From: Deinococcus sonorensis KR-87
GTDB lineage: Bacteria > Deinococcota > Deinococci > Deinococcales > Deinococcaceae
Direction of reading: 5' to 3'
Assembly: GCF_040256395.1 (NCBI RefSeq)
Contig: NZ_CP158298.1
Coordinates: 310,001-374,000 of the forward strand
DNA: 64,000 nucleotides
Positions within the stretch are counted from its first letter, which is position 1. Each line of letters begins with the position of its first letter. The translations under genes were made by a program, and so were the position numbers. The notes beneath the pieces were generated by a model that was not told the DNA's origin, searched no databases, and worked only from the letters and a program-made list of their open reading frames with translations. Shown here in pieces: positions 28,315-37,307 of the stretch.

Positions 28315-29268
28315 TCAAAGCAGCGTGCGCCTCCAGCGGGCGTCCTGCATTCCGGCCAGGGACCGCACCAGGTCCAGCAGCATCCCGAGTGGACGTTCCG
28401 CCCAGGACTTGTCCGGTTGCGGGGCACGGCGAATCAGGAACAGTGCCAGGTGCAGCTGCCTCGCGACCACCTGGGCCTCGAACGACCCATCCTCCGGCAC
28501 GGGCCGCACGTCCCGGTAGCCGTCCAGCATGAACGGCATGGCGGACATGGGCACGCCGGCAAAGTCGTGCGCCGCAGCACCCCACCCACACGCTCCCCAA
28601 TCCAGCAACGCCACGTAGGCACCGCAGGGCTGCACCATGATGTTCGGGGCCTGAACGTCGCCATGCCGGAACACCCGCTCACCGGGCGTGTCGGCGCCCA
28701 GCGCCTGCAGGTGCGCCATCCAGGCGGACAACCACGCGGCATCGAGCGGACCGAGGTACCCCTGCTCCGCGAGCTCATCCGGCCACCGGTCCGGTGCCGG
28801 CACGTCCTCCAGCACCAACGTGGCCAGGGCGCCGTGCGCCTGAGCACCGCGGTGCAGCCGCCCGAGGTCCCGGCCGACCTCGCGGTACGCGTCCGGCGTG
28901 CCGGCCGGGGCCAGCCTGAGGTGTTCCAGCGCTTCACCCGGCACGCGCTCATACAGGCCGTACGGCACAGGCAGCAGGTCCGCTGCATCGTCAAACGCGA
29001 TGAGGGCGGGAGTGCGAATGCCCAGAGCGTGGGCCAGCGGCACGGCCACGCGCTCCTTGCGCGCCGCTTCGATAAAGGCAGGATGCTGGCGGGGCACCCG
29101 GAGAATCAGGTGCGCTCCGACCGCGAAAATCGCATTGAAGATCCCCCCGCCCGGGAGCCGGACCACGGGCTCGCCGGTGAGCCCGTGGCGGGCAAGCAGC
29201 GCGTCCAGGCGTTCGGGCGTCAGGTCAGGAAACGGAGGCAGGTCCACAGTCACCCGACTGTACGCCAT
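28315..29268 (-). CDS. Aminoglycoside phosphotransferase-family kinase
   Basis: 317 residues, protein-kinase-like fold. The N-lobe has VRLPGGGIFNAIFAV and LILRVPRQ; the catalytic loop is FRHGDVQAPNIMV (Asp and Asn), followed by the metal motif VALLDWGACGWG. Family members phosphorylate aminoglycosides, choline, homoserine or other small alcohols; this one is not close to any resistance enzyme that I recognise, so resistance should not be assumed. GGGAGG touches the ATG, which is unusually close, so the GTG at codon 6 is a possible alternative start. Confidence 0.8.
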   Translation of the reverse strand: MAYSRVTVDLPPFPDLTPERLDALLARHGLTGEPVVRLPGGGIFNAIFAVGAHLILRVPRQHPAFIEAARKERVAVPLAHALGIRTPALIAFDDAADLLPVPYGLYERVPGEALEHLRLAPAGTPDAYREVGRDLGRLHRGAQAHGALATLVLEDVPAPDRWPDELAEQGYLGPLDAAWLSAWMAHLQALGADTPGERVFRHGDVQAPNIMVQPCGAYVALLDWGACGWGAAAHDFAGVPMSAMPFMLDGYRDVRPVPEDGSFEAQVVARQLHLALFLIRRAPQPDKSWAERPLGMLLDLVRSLAGMQDARWRRTLL

Positions 29269-30119
29269 CCTCCCAGCGACCACGCAACGCATCTGTGCCC
29301 GGAACGGGCCCGGGTGCGGTCGCCGCGCGGTGCTGGCGGCTGTCCCGCAGCGCCCGCAGCTGATGTGCATCGGCCTCCGTGGCAAGCAGCGGCCCTTTCC
29401 GGGCGTCCCTGCCCGGTGGAGCAGGGGAGACCGCCAGGAGGGAGGGCCACGTGGTCTGCTGGAGGGCGTGCCCTTGGGCCGTCCGCTCCTCCTCCAGCGT
29501 GGCGGCATGGGTGGCGGTTCGCGGACGTCAGGTGGCCGGGCCAGCAGGTGGGGAGCGCCGGTGGCCCCACCCGCCAGCGTCACGGCGTGGCGGACGATCC
29601 GCGGGGTGGGGTCCAGGGCGTGATGGCCAGGTGGGGAGCGCGGGAGAGGCCACGGCGACACCGCTGGTCCTGGACCGAGCCCCCAGGAAGTGCGGCGGCG
29701 AGCGCCCATCCCCTGGCCCGGTCCGGCTCTCCTTCCTTTAAGGCCAGCACGGCGGTCGACCTCGTCTTCTGCGCCTGCACCCCTTCGTCCTGCAGGGGCG
29801 ACGCTGCGTCGTCCAGGCGTGCGGTCGCCTGGCGCGTCTCCGTGAGCTCCACGGCGAGTCAGGAGGCCGCGCCTCCTCCACGGCCTGCGACAAGCGGGGG
29901 CAAGCGTGGAATAAGCGCGGCGCACCGTCCCTGGACGGCGCGCCGGGTTGGTGGAGGCGCATGAACGCCTCGACCTCGCTCCCGGTCGCCCCTCAACTCG
30001 GCGGGGCAGCGCCACGCCGCTGCGCTGAGCCGGGCAGGGTCGGGTTGCGGGTGAGGTCATCGGCCGACCATGTGAAGTCAGGACTGGCGCCTTCTGGAGG
30101 TCGCCGGGTGGCGCTGGCG
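29269..30119. other. Gene-free stretch
   Basis: Only overlapping low-complexity frames rich in Arg, Gly and Pro. I see no promoter, repeat or RNA. Confidence 0.45.
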
Positions 30120-30980
30120 TTACCCCAACAGCGCCAGCGCCGCGTTCAGCGCGTCCGACGCGGGAACCGGGTGGTCCGGGACCACGCCCACACCCTCCCA
30201 GTTCGTGCCGGTCACGCCAGACTCCGGCCGGCCAGAAGCGACGAACAGGTGCAGCAGCGGGTGCACGGCGACGAATCGTCCGGGGTGAGCCGCGCCGGCC
30301 GTCGTCTCGCCGACAAGCGTGGCGCGGCCACTCGATTGCAGGAAGTGCGCCGTCGACTCCGCTCCCGAGCCGGTCACCGCGCTCGTCAACACGATCACCG
30401 GGCGCTCCAGGTACCGGGGGGCCGGCACGAACGCCGCCGACCACATCTGCCGGCCCACCGGATCGCCCCGCTCGAAGAAGGTGGTGATGAGGGCCGGCTC
30501 CGCGCAGAAGAAGCCGGCGAACAGGCCTTCGGTGTCGCTGTGCCCGCCGCGATGCGCACGGAAATCCAGGACCAGCGCTCGCGTCGGCGCCATGAGCTGC
30601 ATGGCCGCCGCCAGCGCCGGCCCGGCCTCATCCGGGGCGTCGAAGTGGTGGAGTTCGAGCAGGCCGACGTTTCGGTTGAGGACCTCGACCCGCCGTACGC
30701 CGTGCGCACTGGCCGCCGCTTCATCACGTGACGGGGTGCCGGCGAGGATGAGCCGCAGGTGTTTGTCGGGGGTGTGGACGCGCATCGCGGCGGTCACGGC
30801 TTCGGCGAACGGCCCGGGCGAGGTGGGTACGTCGACCGCCTCGCGCCACCACGCGCGCAGGTGCCGGGCGAGCGCCGCGCCCCGGTCCGGGTACACGTAC
30901 CCCGTTTCAAGGGCGTCGGCCGCGGCCATGACGATGTCCTCGCGGTGGTCAGGGTGCCATTCAGGCGTGTTGAAGGTCAT
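30120..30980 (-). CDS. S41 (C-terminal processing peptidase/IRBP-like) family protein
   Basis: 286 residues. The N-terminal helical segment (REDIVMAAADALETGYVYPDR) is typical of IRBP-like S41 proteins. The core has RALVLDFRAHRGGHSDTE, then VIVLTSAVTGSGAESTAHFL carrying the expected nucleophile serine, and ATLVGETTAGAAHPG. There is no signal peptide, so it is probably cytoplasmic. Divergent from a winged-helix regulator with 29 bases between starts. Confidence 0.85.
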   Translation of the reverse strand: MTFNTPEWHPDHREDIVMAAADALETGYVYPDRGAALARHLRAWWREAVDVPTSPGPFAEAVTAAMRVHTPDKHLRLILAGTPSRDEAAASAHGVRRVEVLNRNVGLLELHHFDAPDEAGPALAAAMQLMAPTRALVLDFRAHRGGHSDTEGLFAGFFCAEPALITTFFERGDPVGRQMWSAAFVPAPRYLERPVIVLTSAVTGSGAESTAHFLQSSGRATLVGETTAGAAHPGRFVAVHPLLHLFVASGRPESGVTGTNWEGVGVVPDHPVPASDALNAALALLG

Positions 30981-30996
30981 GACCCAGCGTGCGCGC

Positions 30997-31002
30997 TACG
31001 CT
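30997..31002 (+). promoter_or_regulatory. -10 element for the winged-helix gene
   Basis: TACGCT seven bases before ATG 31010 with no Shine-Dalgarno sequence; typical of leaderless starts in this window. Confidence 0.4.
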
Positions 31003-31009
31003 GCTTCGA

Positions 31010-31651
31010 ATGGCAGAGCGCATCCTGAGTAGCCTTCCCGTCGGCACGCACGTCGTGTCCGACTCGGCGGCCGCCGCGTTCCTGAGCGATCCCCGCCGTC
31101 AGGCCTACCTGTCGCCGTTCATCGACGCGGAGGTGACGGTGAGTCAGGTGGCCCACGCCCTCTCCCTGCCCCTTGGCCGGGCGCACTACTGGACACTTCG
31201 GCTGCTGACCCTTGGTCTGGTGCGGGAAACGCGCCGCGAGGCGCGCGCGGGGCGCGCCGTGCGGCACTACCGGGCGGTGGCCTCCGCCTTCTTCGTGCCG
31301 TTCGACGTGACCGGCGCCGACACCCTGGAGACCCAGGTGCTGGTCGATGGCCAGGTTCGAGAACAGCGCTTCGGCTCGGCGATCGCCCGGGCGATCGCCG
31401 AGCGCCCTGCGGGCCACGGCACCCTGCTGACGCGGGATGCGGACGCGGTGCGGGCGCTCCGACGCCAGGCCTGGCCGGACTGGAGCGCCCGCCCGGACGT
31501 GGTGAACGCGTGGCTGGAGCGGCCGCTGACCGAAGCGGACGCGCACGCGCTGCGAAGCGAACTGCACGCCTTACTCGACCGCTACGCCCGGCTGCCGGAA
31601 CCTGACGAAGGCCGGGCGTACATGCTCCGACTGGGCCTCACGCCGCTGTAA
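31010..31651 (+). CDS. Winged-helix (ArsR-like) transcriptional regulator
   Basis: 213 residues. The HTH lies at about residues 22-75: FLSDPRRQAYLSPFIDAEVT, then VSQVAHALSLPLGRAHYWTL and the wing RREARAGRAVRHYRA. The C-terminal half is alpha/beta with no known ligand domain that I recognise. A protein of the same build is at 40555. It faces the S41-family gene and may control it. ATG 31010 is chosen over one 21 bases upstream because of the leaderless -10 spacing. Confidence 0.78.
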   Translation: MAERILSSLPVGTHVVSDSAAAAFLSDPRRQAYLSPFIDAEVTVSQVAHALSLPLGRAHYWTLRLLTLGLVRETRREARAGRAVRHYRAVASAFFVPFDVTGADTLETQVLVDGQVREQRFGSAIARAIAERPAGHGTLLTRDADAVRALRRQAWPDWSARPDVVNAWLERPLTEADAHALRSELHALLDRYARLPEPDEGRAYMLRLGLTPL

Positions 31652-32493
31652 CGTGGGCACGCGTTCGGTCCGGGCACGCAGACACGGCACAGGCCATCAA
31701 CTGCGGGCGCCCCCGGGTTCGTGCTCAGCATGCTCCTTCGGGCGTACAGCGGGTCGCGCCACGGGCCGGTCGTGACGCCTTCAGCCACCGGGCCCTCCCT
31801 CGGCTGCCCGCCGCGTCACCGGCTCGCCGCGTCAGGCCATGCGAGCACGCTGCGGACCCACGACCCCAGGGGGGATGACTGTCTGTTCCGGGGGGACTGG
31901 CGACCTGGCTGGGCACACCCCCTGACCGTGGCCGCTTCGCCGGACTCCGGAAGCGGGGGTGTCCACGGGGCAGACCACGACCACTTCGAACAGCGGGGGC
32001 GGCCCTGGCGAGGCGTGGTGACGTGCTGGGCTTCCATGTCCCCCAGACCGTTCAGAGGCATCCCACGCCCACCAGGTGAAGGCAGGCCGCCCTTTTCCTC
32101 CGTCTTCGCCGGGTCAAGGTCGGCCGTAACGTGTGCCCGGGAACGAAGCCGTCCCAGCGAGACGAACGTCTCCACCGGCGGGGTTGGCACGTCGTGAGGC
32201 GGCCAGCGCCTGAGCTCACACCCTGGACCCGTGGCGCGAGGGAGGCGCGCATTCTGGTGTTCGCGTCGCCACTCAAGGGCGGCCTCCCGTGCTCCAGTGA
32301 CCGTGCACCCTGACGGCTGGCGTCCCGTGGGGCACCGGCGTGGTCGGTGCGCTGTCCGAACCGTGCTTCCGCTGAACGCTCGCCGGCGGGGAGCCCACAG
32401 CAGTCTCAGCGGATCCCGACCTGGTCCGGTCCCGGCGCCACTGTGTCTGCCCGTCCTGGCGTTCGTTCGTGCAAGCCCCCAGAATGTGGGGGT
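31652..32493. other. Gene-free stretch upstream of an APC permease
   Basis: No supported gene. The last 18 bases form CCCCCA-GAATG-TGGGGG, an inverted repeat with a -10-like CAGAAT inside it, just before the permease ATG. Confidence 0.45.
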
Positions 32494-34458
32494 ATGGCCG
32501 ATCCTACAGCGTCCGCGCCCGGTTGGCGCGCTTCCGTTCGAGCCTGGCTGCTGCACGGCCAGCCCACCCAGGGCCCCCACGAGTCGCCGTCGCACGCCCA
32601 GCACCATGCCCAGGCGTGGTGGCGGGTGATGTGCCTGACCGGCGTGGATTACTTCAGCACCCTCGGCTACCAGCCGGGCATCGCGGCGCTGGCGGCCATC
32701 TCGGCCGGCACGCTCGCCCTGTCGCCGGTCGCCACGCTGGTGCTGGTGGTGGTCACGCTGTTCGGCGCGCTGCCGATGTACCGACGGGTGGCCCAGGAAA
32801 GTCCGCATGGCGACGGCAGCATCAGCATGCTCGAGCGCCTGCTGCCCGGCTGGCCGAGCAAGCTGCTGGTGCTGGTGCTGCTCGGCTTCGTGGCCACCGG
32901 CTTTTTCATCACCATCACCCTCTCGGCCGCCGACGCCGCCGCGCACGTGGTGGAGAACCCGCTGTTCTCGCACGCCCTGGCGGGGTGGAACGTGCCGATC
33001 ACGCTGGCGCTGATCCTGCTGCTGGGCGGGGTGTTCCTCCGGGGGTTCAGCGAGGCGATCGGCATCGCGGTGGTGCTGGTGGTGGCGTACCTGGGATTGA
33101 ACGCGGTGGTGATCGCCGCGTCGGTGCGGGAGGTGCTGGCGCACCCGGCCGTGTTCTCCGACTGGACCCGGGCGCTCTCCGGCAGCTTCACCAGCCCGCT
33201 GGCGTTGATCGGGGCGGCGCTGCTGGTGTTTCCGCGGCTGGCGCTGGGCCTGTCCGGCTTCGAGACCGGTGTGGTGGTGATGCCGCTGGTGAAGGGCGAT
33301 CCCGGAGACACTGAGCGGCAACCGACCGGCCGGATCCGCAACGCCCGGAAGCTGCTGCTCGCGGCCGCGCTGATCATGAGCGTGATGCTGCTCTGCTCGT
33401 CGTTCGTCACCACCCTGCTGATCCCCCCGGACGCGTTCCGGGAGGGGGGCAAGGCAGCGGGCCGGGCGCTGGCGTACCTGGCGCACCGCCAGCTGGGCGA
33501 GGTGTTCGGCACCGTGTACGACCTCAGCACCATCCTGATCCTGTGGTTCGCGGGCGCCTCGGCCATGGCGGGGCTGCTGAACATCGTGCCGCGCTACCTG
33601 CCGCGCTACGGCATGGCCCCTGAGTGGGCGCGCGCGACCCGGCCGCTGGTGCTGATCTACACCGCCACGGCGGTGCTGCTCACCGTGGCGTTCCGGGCGG
33701 ACGTGAACGCGCAGGCCGCCGCGTACGCGACCGGGGTGCTGGTGCTGATCGGGAGCGCGTCCGTGGCGGTGACGCTGTCGGCCGTGCGCCGCCGGAACGT
33801 GCTGCAGGTGGCCGGCTTCGGGCTGGTCAGCGTGATCTTCGGGTACACCCTGCTGGTCACGTTCATCGATGACCTGAGCGGCCTGCGCCTCGGCCTGCTG
33901 TTCATCCTGGCGATCGTGGTCGTCTCGGTGATCTCCCGCGCCGCGCGCGCCACCGAGCTGCGCACCGAACGGGTCGAGCTGGACGACACCGCCAGGCGCT
34001 TCCTGGACGAAGCGGCCGCCGGGAATGACCTGCGGTTCATCGCCAACGAGCTCAATGCCGGGGACACCGCGGAATACGACGAGAAGGAGCGGGAAGTGCG
34101 CGCCGAGACGCACCTGCCCAGCGGCCTGCCGGCGCTGTTCCTGGAAGTCCTGGTGGCCGACCCGAGCGAGTTCAGCGACGTGCTGGAGGTGCGCGGCGTG
34201 CAGGTGGGCGACCACCGGATCGTGCGCATCGAATCGAGCGCCGTGCCGAACGCCATCGCGGCGTTTTTGCTGTACGTGCGTGACCACTACGGGCAGCGGC
34301 CGGACGTGTACTTCGAGTGGATTGAGGGCAGCCCGCTGAAGGCCGTGGGGCACTTCCTGCTGTCCGGCGAGGGGGACATCGCGCCGCTCACCCGCGAGGT
34401 GCTGCGCCGCGCCGAGCCGGACCGCAGCCGCCGGCCGCTGGTGCACGTCGGCGGCTGA
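32494..34458 (+). CDS. APC superfamily permease
   Basis: 654 residues. About 12 hydrophobic helices from residue 45 to about 490, beginning [20 protein letters not shown], and a soluble C-terminal domain of about 165 residues. The arrangement resembles amino-acid permease 2 proteins and KimA-type potassium/proton symporters, which also carry a cytoplasmic tail. Substrate not determined. ATG 32494 is supported by proximity to a -10-like element; the frame opens 49 codons earlier but that stretch is not protein-like. Confidence 0.85.
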   Translation: MADPTASAPGWRASVRAWLLHGQPTQGPHESPSHAQHHAQAWWRVMCLTGVDYFSTLGYQPGIAALAAISAGTLALSPVATLVLVVVTLFGALPMYRRVAQESPHGDGSISMLERLLPGWPSKLLVLVLLGFVATGFFITITLSAADAAAHVVENPLFSHALAGWNVPITLALILLLGGVFLRGFSEAIGIAVVLVVAYLGLNAVVIAASVREVLAHPAVFSDWTRALSGSFTSPLALIGAALLVFPRLALGLSGFETGVVVMPLVKGDPGDTERQPTGRIRNARKLLLAAALIMSVMLLCSSFVTTLLIPPDAFREGGKAAGRALAYLAHRQLGEVFGTVYDLSTILILWFAGASAMAGLLNIVPRYLPRYGMAPEWARATRPLVLIYTATAVLLTVAFRADVNAQAAAYATGVLVLIGSASVAVTLSAVRRRNVLQVAGFGLVSVIFGYTLLVTFIDDLSGLRLGLLFILAIVVVSVISRAARATELRTERVELDDTARRFLDEAAAGNDLRFIANELNAGDTAEYDEKEREVRAETHLPSGLPALFLEVLVADPSEFSDVLEVRGVQVGDHRIVRIESSAVPNAIAAFLLYVRDHYGQRPDVYFEWIEGSPLKAVGHFLLSGEGDIAPLTREVLRRAEPDRSRRPLVHVGG

Positions 34459-34713
34459 GGCAGCGCCACCACCGCGGCAGGGGAGCAGGCCCGTGCCCGC
34501 TGCTGAGCCGGCCCTCGTGGGTCCAGGTCGAAGGGCGGCCGCTGTTGGCTCGTCGACGTGACGCGGCGGTGCGGGCCCGGACGCTTCCCGCAGCTGCAGC
34601 GGGCCCCACCGACGGGCGCGACGGGACCTGGATGCTCAGTGTGCAGGTTCCCCCCTGTGGGCCGGGCGGCGGCCGTGCACGCCCCAGATGGGCAAGACTC
34701 GGGCTGGCCAGCC

Positions 34714-35213
34714 TCAGCGCGCTCCGCTTCCGTTCAGGCGCAGGAGCACCTCGGTCACGTCGGTGCCGCGACCGGTCGCGTACTCACGCGCCGTGCCAGA
34801 GAAAACGAATCCGTTCCTGGCCAGGACGCGATGTGGTCCTCCACGACCCGCGCATACAGCGGCCGCTGCTGCTCCACCTCCAGAAACTGACGCAGCGCTT
34901 CCGTGGCGACCCCCCGGCCCCAGATGGCCCGGTCCAGCCAGTAGGTCACTTCCCGCTCCCCATCACGGTCGAAGGCGCCGAGGTGCCCGGCCGTGCGCCC
35001 CGCATACACGATTATCCGGACGGTCAGTTCAGGGTCGGTGCGCAAGCGCTGCCAGTGACGATCAAAGGCCGCCCGGTCGTCCGGATGGTCCGTCACGAAA
35101 GCCGCCAGGTACCGGGCGTCCGGATCCTGCTGCTGCCCAAAAAAGGCCTCGAGATCACGGTCCTGGACCTTCCGTATCGTCACCACCGGCGCGGTGGAGT
35201 GCTGTGTCTTCAT
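34714..35213 (-). pseudogene. GNAT N-acetyltransferase with frameshift near the 3' end
   Basis: The frame from MKTQHSTAPVVTIRKVQDRD through VTYWLDRAIWGRGVATEALR to YARVVEDHIAS is a RimJ/RimL-like acetyltransferase. After position about 34828 the original frame gives unrelated sequence, while the next frame reads VLARNGFVFSGTAREYATGR then TDVTEVLLRLNGSGAR and stops at 34714, which is the expected C-terminus. A short deletion between two GCGTC copies would explain it. The native start is ATG 35213, with AAAGG upstream. Confidence 0.75.
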
Positions 35214-35613
35214 CGCTGCTTGCCTTTCTGGTGTCCTGAATCTGCGGACGCTGGGTCCTGGCGAGGATTCGACGTCTCCTCGTCCGGCAGGGTGAACGTG
35301 TCGTTGCCGAGCGTCACAGAGCAGGAAAGTCATCCTCCGGGTCCGCTGCTCACGGGCAGAGGAGCGGACCACACGCCCAGACGTCTGCCGCGGTCCGGAC
35401 CGCAGACGGCCAGGGGTCGAAGGCCCTCGTCACTGGGCGGGAAGGACGCTGGCACCACAGCGGACACCTGCCGGCGTCGCGCGGTCGACGACGGCGGATG
35501 GGCCGATCGGCCGAAAGGATCTTCAACCCGCGGAACCGATGTGGAGGGGCGGGGCCAGTGCCTCGCGCCCTCTTCTTTGCCCACTCGGGGGCAGCGCAGC
35601 GAGACGACGCGGC
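35214..35613. other. Gene-free stretch
   Basis: Between two minus-strand genes; no frame, repeat or RNA is supported. Confidence 0.4.
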
Positions 35614-36033
35614 CTATCTGCGTGTGGCCAGTTCCCAGATGTGGCCGGCGGGGTCCAGAAAACTCGCGGTCCGGACGCCCCACGGCCGATCCACCGGGCC
35701 GTTCAGGAGCTCGACCCCGCGCCGGGTCAACTCAACACACAAGGCGTCGACATTGTCGACGGGAAGGGTATACACCTGCCGCGCTCCAGCCCCGCGGCTC
35801 GCCATGACGGCGGGGGCAATCAAGTCGTCGACCGAGGTGGTCGCCAACACGTTGATCATGACCTGACCAAACAGAAAGACCGCGGAGTTCTCGTCCTCGT
35901 AATGGACCGGCACGTCAAACACCCGCTGATAAAACTGCTTGCTGGTGTTGAGGTCCTCGGCAAAGAGGGTAATGGCGCTGATGCCGGTCACCCACGACGT
36001 ACGGCCCGGCACGCGTTCAGTCATGTCATCCAT
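35614..36033 (-). CDS. VOC family protein (glyoxalase/bleomycin resistance-like)
   Basis: 139 residues with the paired beta-alpha-beta-beta-beta units of vicinal oxygen chelate proteins: SAITLFAEDLNTSKQFYQRV and VFLFGQVMINVL in the first, VYTLPVDNVDALCVELTRRG and WGVRTASFLDPAGHIWELA in the second. The final Glu matches the usual metal ligand. Role unknown; these include dioxygenases, glyoxalases and drug-binding proteins. Start chosen by GAGGAGA nine bases upstream; a second ATG lies three codons in. Confidence 0.87.
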   Translation of the reverse strand: MDDMTERVPGRTSWVTGISAITLFAEDLNTSKQFYQRVFDVPVHYEDENSAVFLFGQVMINVLATTSVDDLIAPAVMASRGAGARQVYTLPVDNVDALCVELTRRGVELLNGPVDRPWGVRTASFLDPAGHIWELATRR

Positions 36034-36956
36034 CAAGGGGTCTCCTCTGGGTCGAACAGGTTGTGCTGCTGGTCCCTTGTAACACAAAGGACACGCGGGG
36101 TGCAGCTCAACGGCGGCTACCCACGAGGGAAGGGCCGGAGGGGACGCACACGCACAAGACTGGGCCAGTCCTGCCTGCGGCACGCGCAGCTGAACCCCAC
36201 GAATCGGCAGCGTGGCTCCCGGCCGGGAACGGACGCTGAAAGCGCGCTGGAGTGTGCGTTCTGGCTGCTGTGGTTCAGCTGCGCGTTGGCGTCACGGTGG
36301 GCCCTGTGGCGTGCAGAAGCGAGGCCGTGCACTCAGGGGTCGGTCCAGCGCAGTCAGCAACGCAGTGCTGACGACCTGCAGGCGCTGCCGGCTGTCCTCG
36401 CTCGGCGCTCCCACCGCGTTCGCTCGCCACGGTGCGCCAGCCGCAAGCGCCACCTGAACGAGGACGGCGAAGGCGATCGTCACCGAAAAGAGCCGGGTAG
36501 CGGTCAAGTGACTCTGGCTGAAGCCTCACCTGCCCCCTCAGCACAGCACACCGATGTTGACGCCACAAGCGCTCCGTGGGCCGTGAGGGCCGGCCGTGGG
36601 GTCGGCACGGCGCTGCAGGCGAAGGCGTCCAGCCGCCCGCCAAGGCGGACGGTGAGCGGACCGTCCGCCTTCTGTGCCTCAGCGGTGCGTCGAGGAACGT
36701 TGAAGGGCGGCACGTCCACCACCCGTGCTGGGGAGGGGAGACCCGGCGTGACCCGCTTCGCCGGTCACGTGCAGCATGGGGTACCGGGAAGGACGACCTT
36801 CAGGCGGGCGCAGTGGAGCATTCCGGGGCAGCCTGCACCTCACCACCGGCGGTTGAGGTGATGGTTCTGTATGTTGTAGTAAAGAAAAAAACATGATGAA
36901 ACCATCATCAGTGGACGTCCTGGAACGCGCGTCAGTCGGTATTTTCAGCGCCGCTC
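36034..36956. other. Gene-free stretch leading into the AT-rich origin region
   Basis: No supported gene. From about 36855 base composition drops sharply in GC (runs such as TTGTAGTAAAGAAAAAAACATG), which fits a DNA unwinding element next to the iterons. Confidence 0.5.
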
Positions 36957-37307
36957 CCTCAGAAACTACGGGAAAAAATACGTTGGTTTCCTCAGAAGCT
37001 ACGGGAGCGGTGCGTCATGTTCCCTCAGAACATACGGGAACGTGGGACGAGGATGCCGGCGTTTCCCCTCAGAACATACGGGCGCACACGAGGGGCGTTT
37101 CCTCAGAACATACGGGTGTCACCCTTCTCCGCCACGGCGGAAGCCCTCAGAACATACGGGCGAAGGGCGCGCGCTTCTGGGCGAAGCCCTCAGAACATAC
37201 GGGCGCTTGCCTGCCTGCTCCCGGACGGGCGCCAGGCGCGCGTTTCCCCCCGGCTTCCCTCAGAACATACGGGCGGTGACCCAGCGGGCACCCTCAGAAA
37301 CTACGGG
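36855..37307. other. Probable replication origin (oriV): AT-rich element plus nine iterons
   Basis: An AT-rich stretch at about 36855-36990 is followed by direct repeats of a 16-bp iteron up to the 3' end of rep. This is the standard layout of an iteron plasmid origin. I did not find a clear DnaA box. TGATG-AAAC-CATCA is a small inverted repeat inside the AT-rich part. Confidence 0.75.
36957..37307 (+). repeat. Iteron array, nine direct copies of CCTCAGAAcaTACGGG
   Basis: Copies start at 36957, 36990, 37023, 37067, 37101, 37145, 37188, 37258 and 37292, all in the same orientation. The six middle copies (37023 to 37258) are CCTCAGAACATACGGG; the first and last are CCTCAGAAACTACGGG and the second has GCTACGGG. 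Spacings are 33, 33, 44, 34, 44, 43, 70 and 34 bases, close to three or four helical turns. The last copy covers the rep stop codon. Likely Rep binding sites. Confidence 0.9.

Noticed and set aside
28315..29268. Aminoglycoside resistance call for the APH-family kinase
   Set aside because: Only the general kinase motifs are visible; most family members are not resistance enzymes.
32400..32493. c-di-AMP or potassium riboswitch before the permease
   Set aside because: No structured leader could be drawn and the promoter seems to lie right at the start codon.
31816..34446. Long minus-strand frame over the APC permease
   Set aside because: His/Gln/Arg-rich shadow of a membrane protein gene; no motif.
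36957..37307. CRISPR array
   Set aside because: Repeats are only 16 bp with short uneven spacing and adjoin a rep gene; no cas genes. They are iterons.
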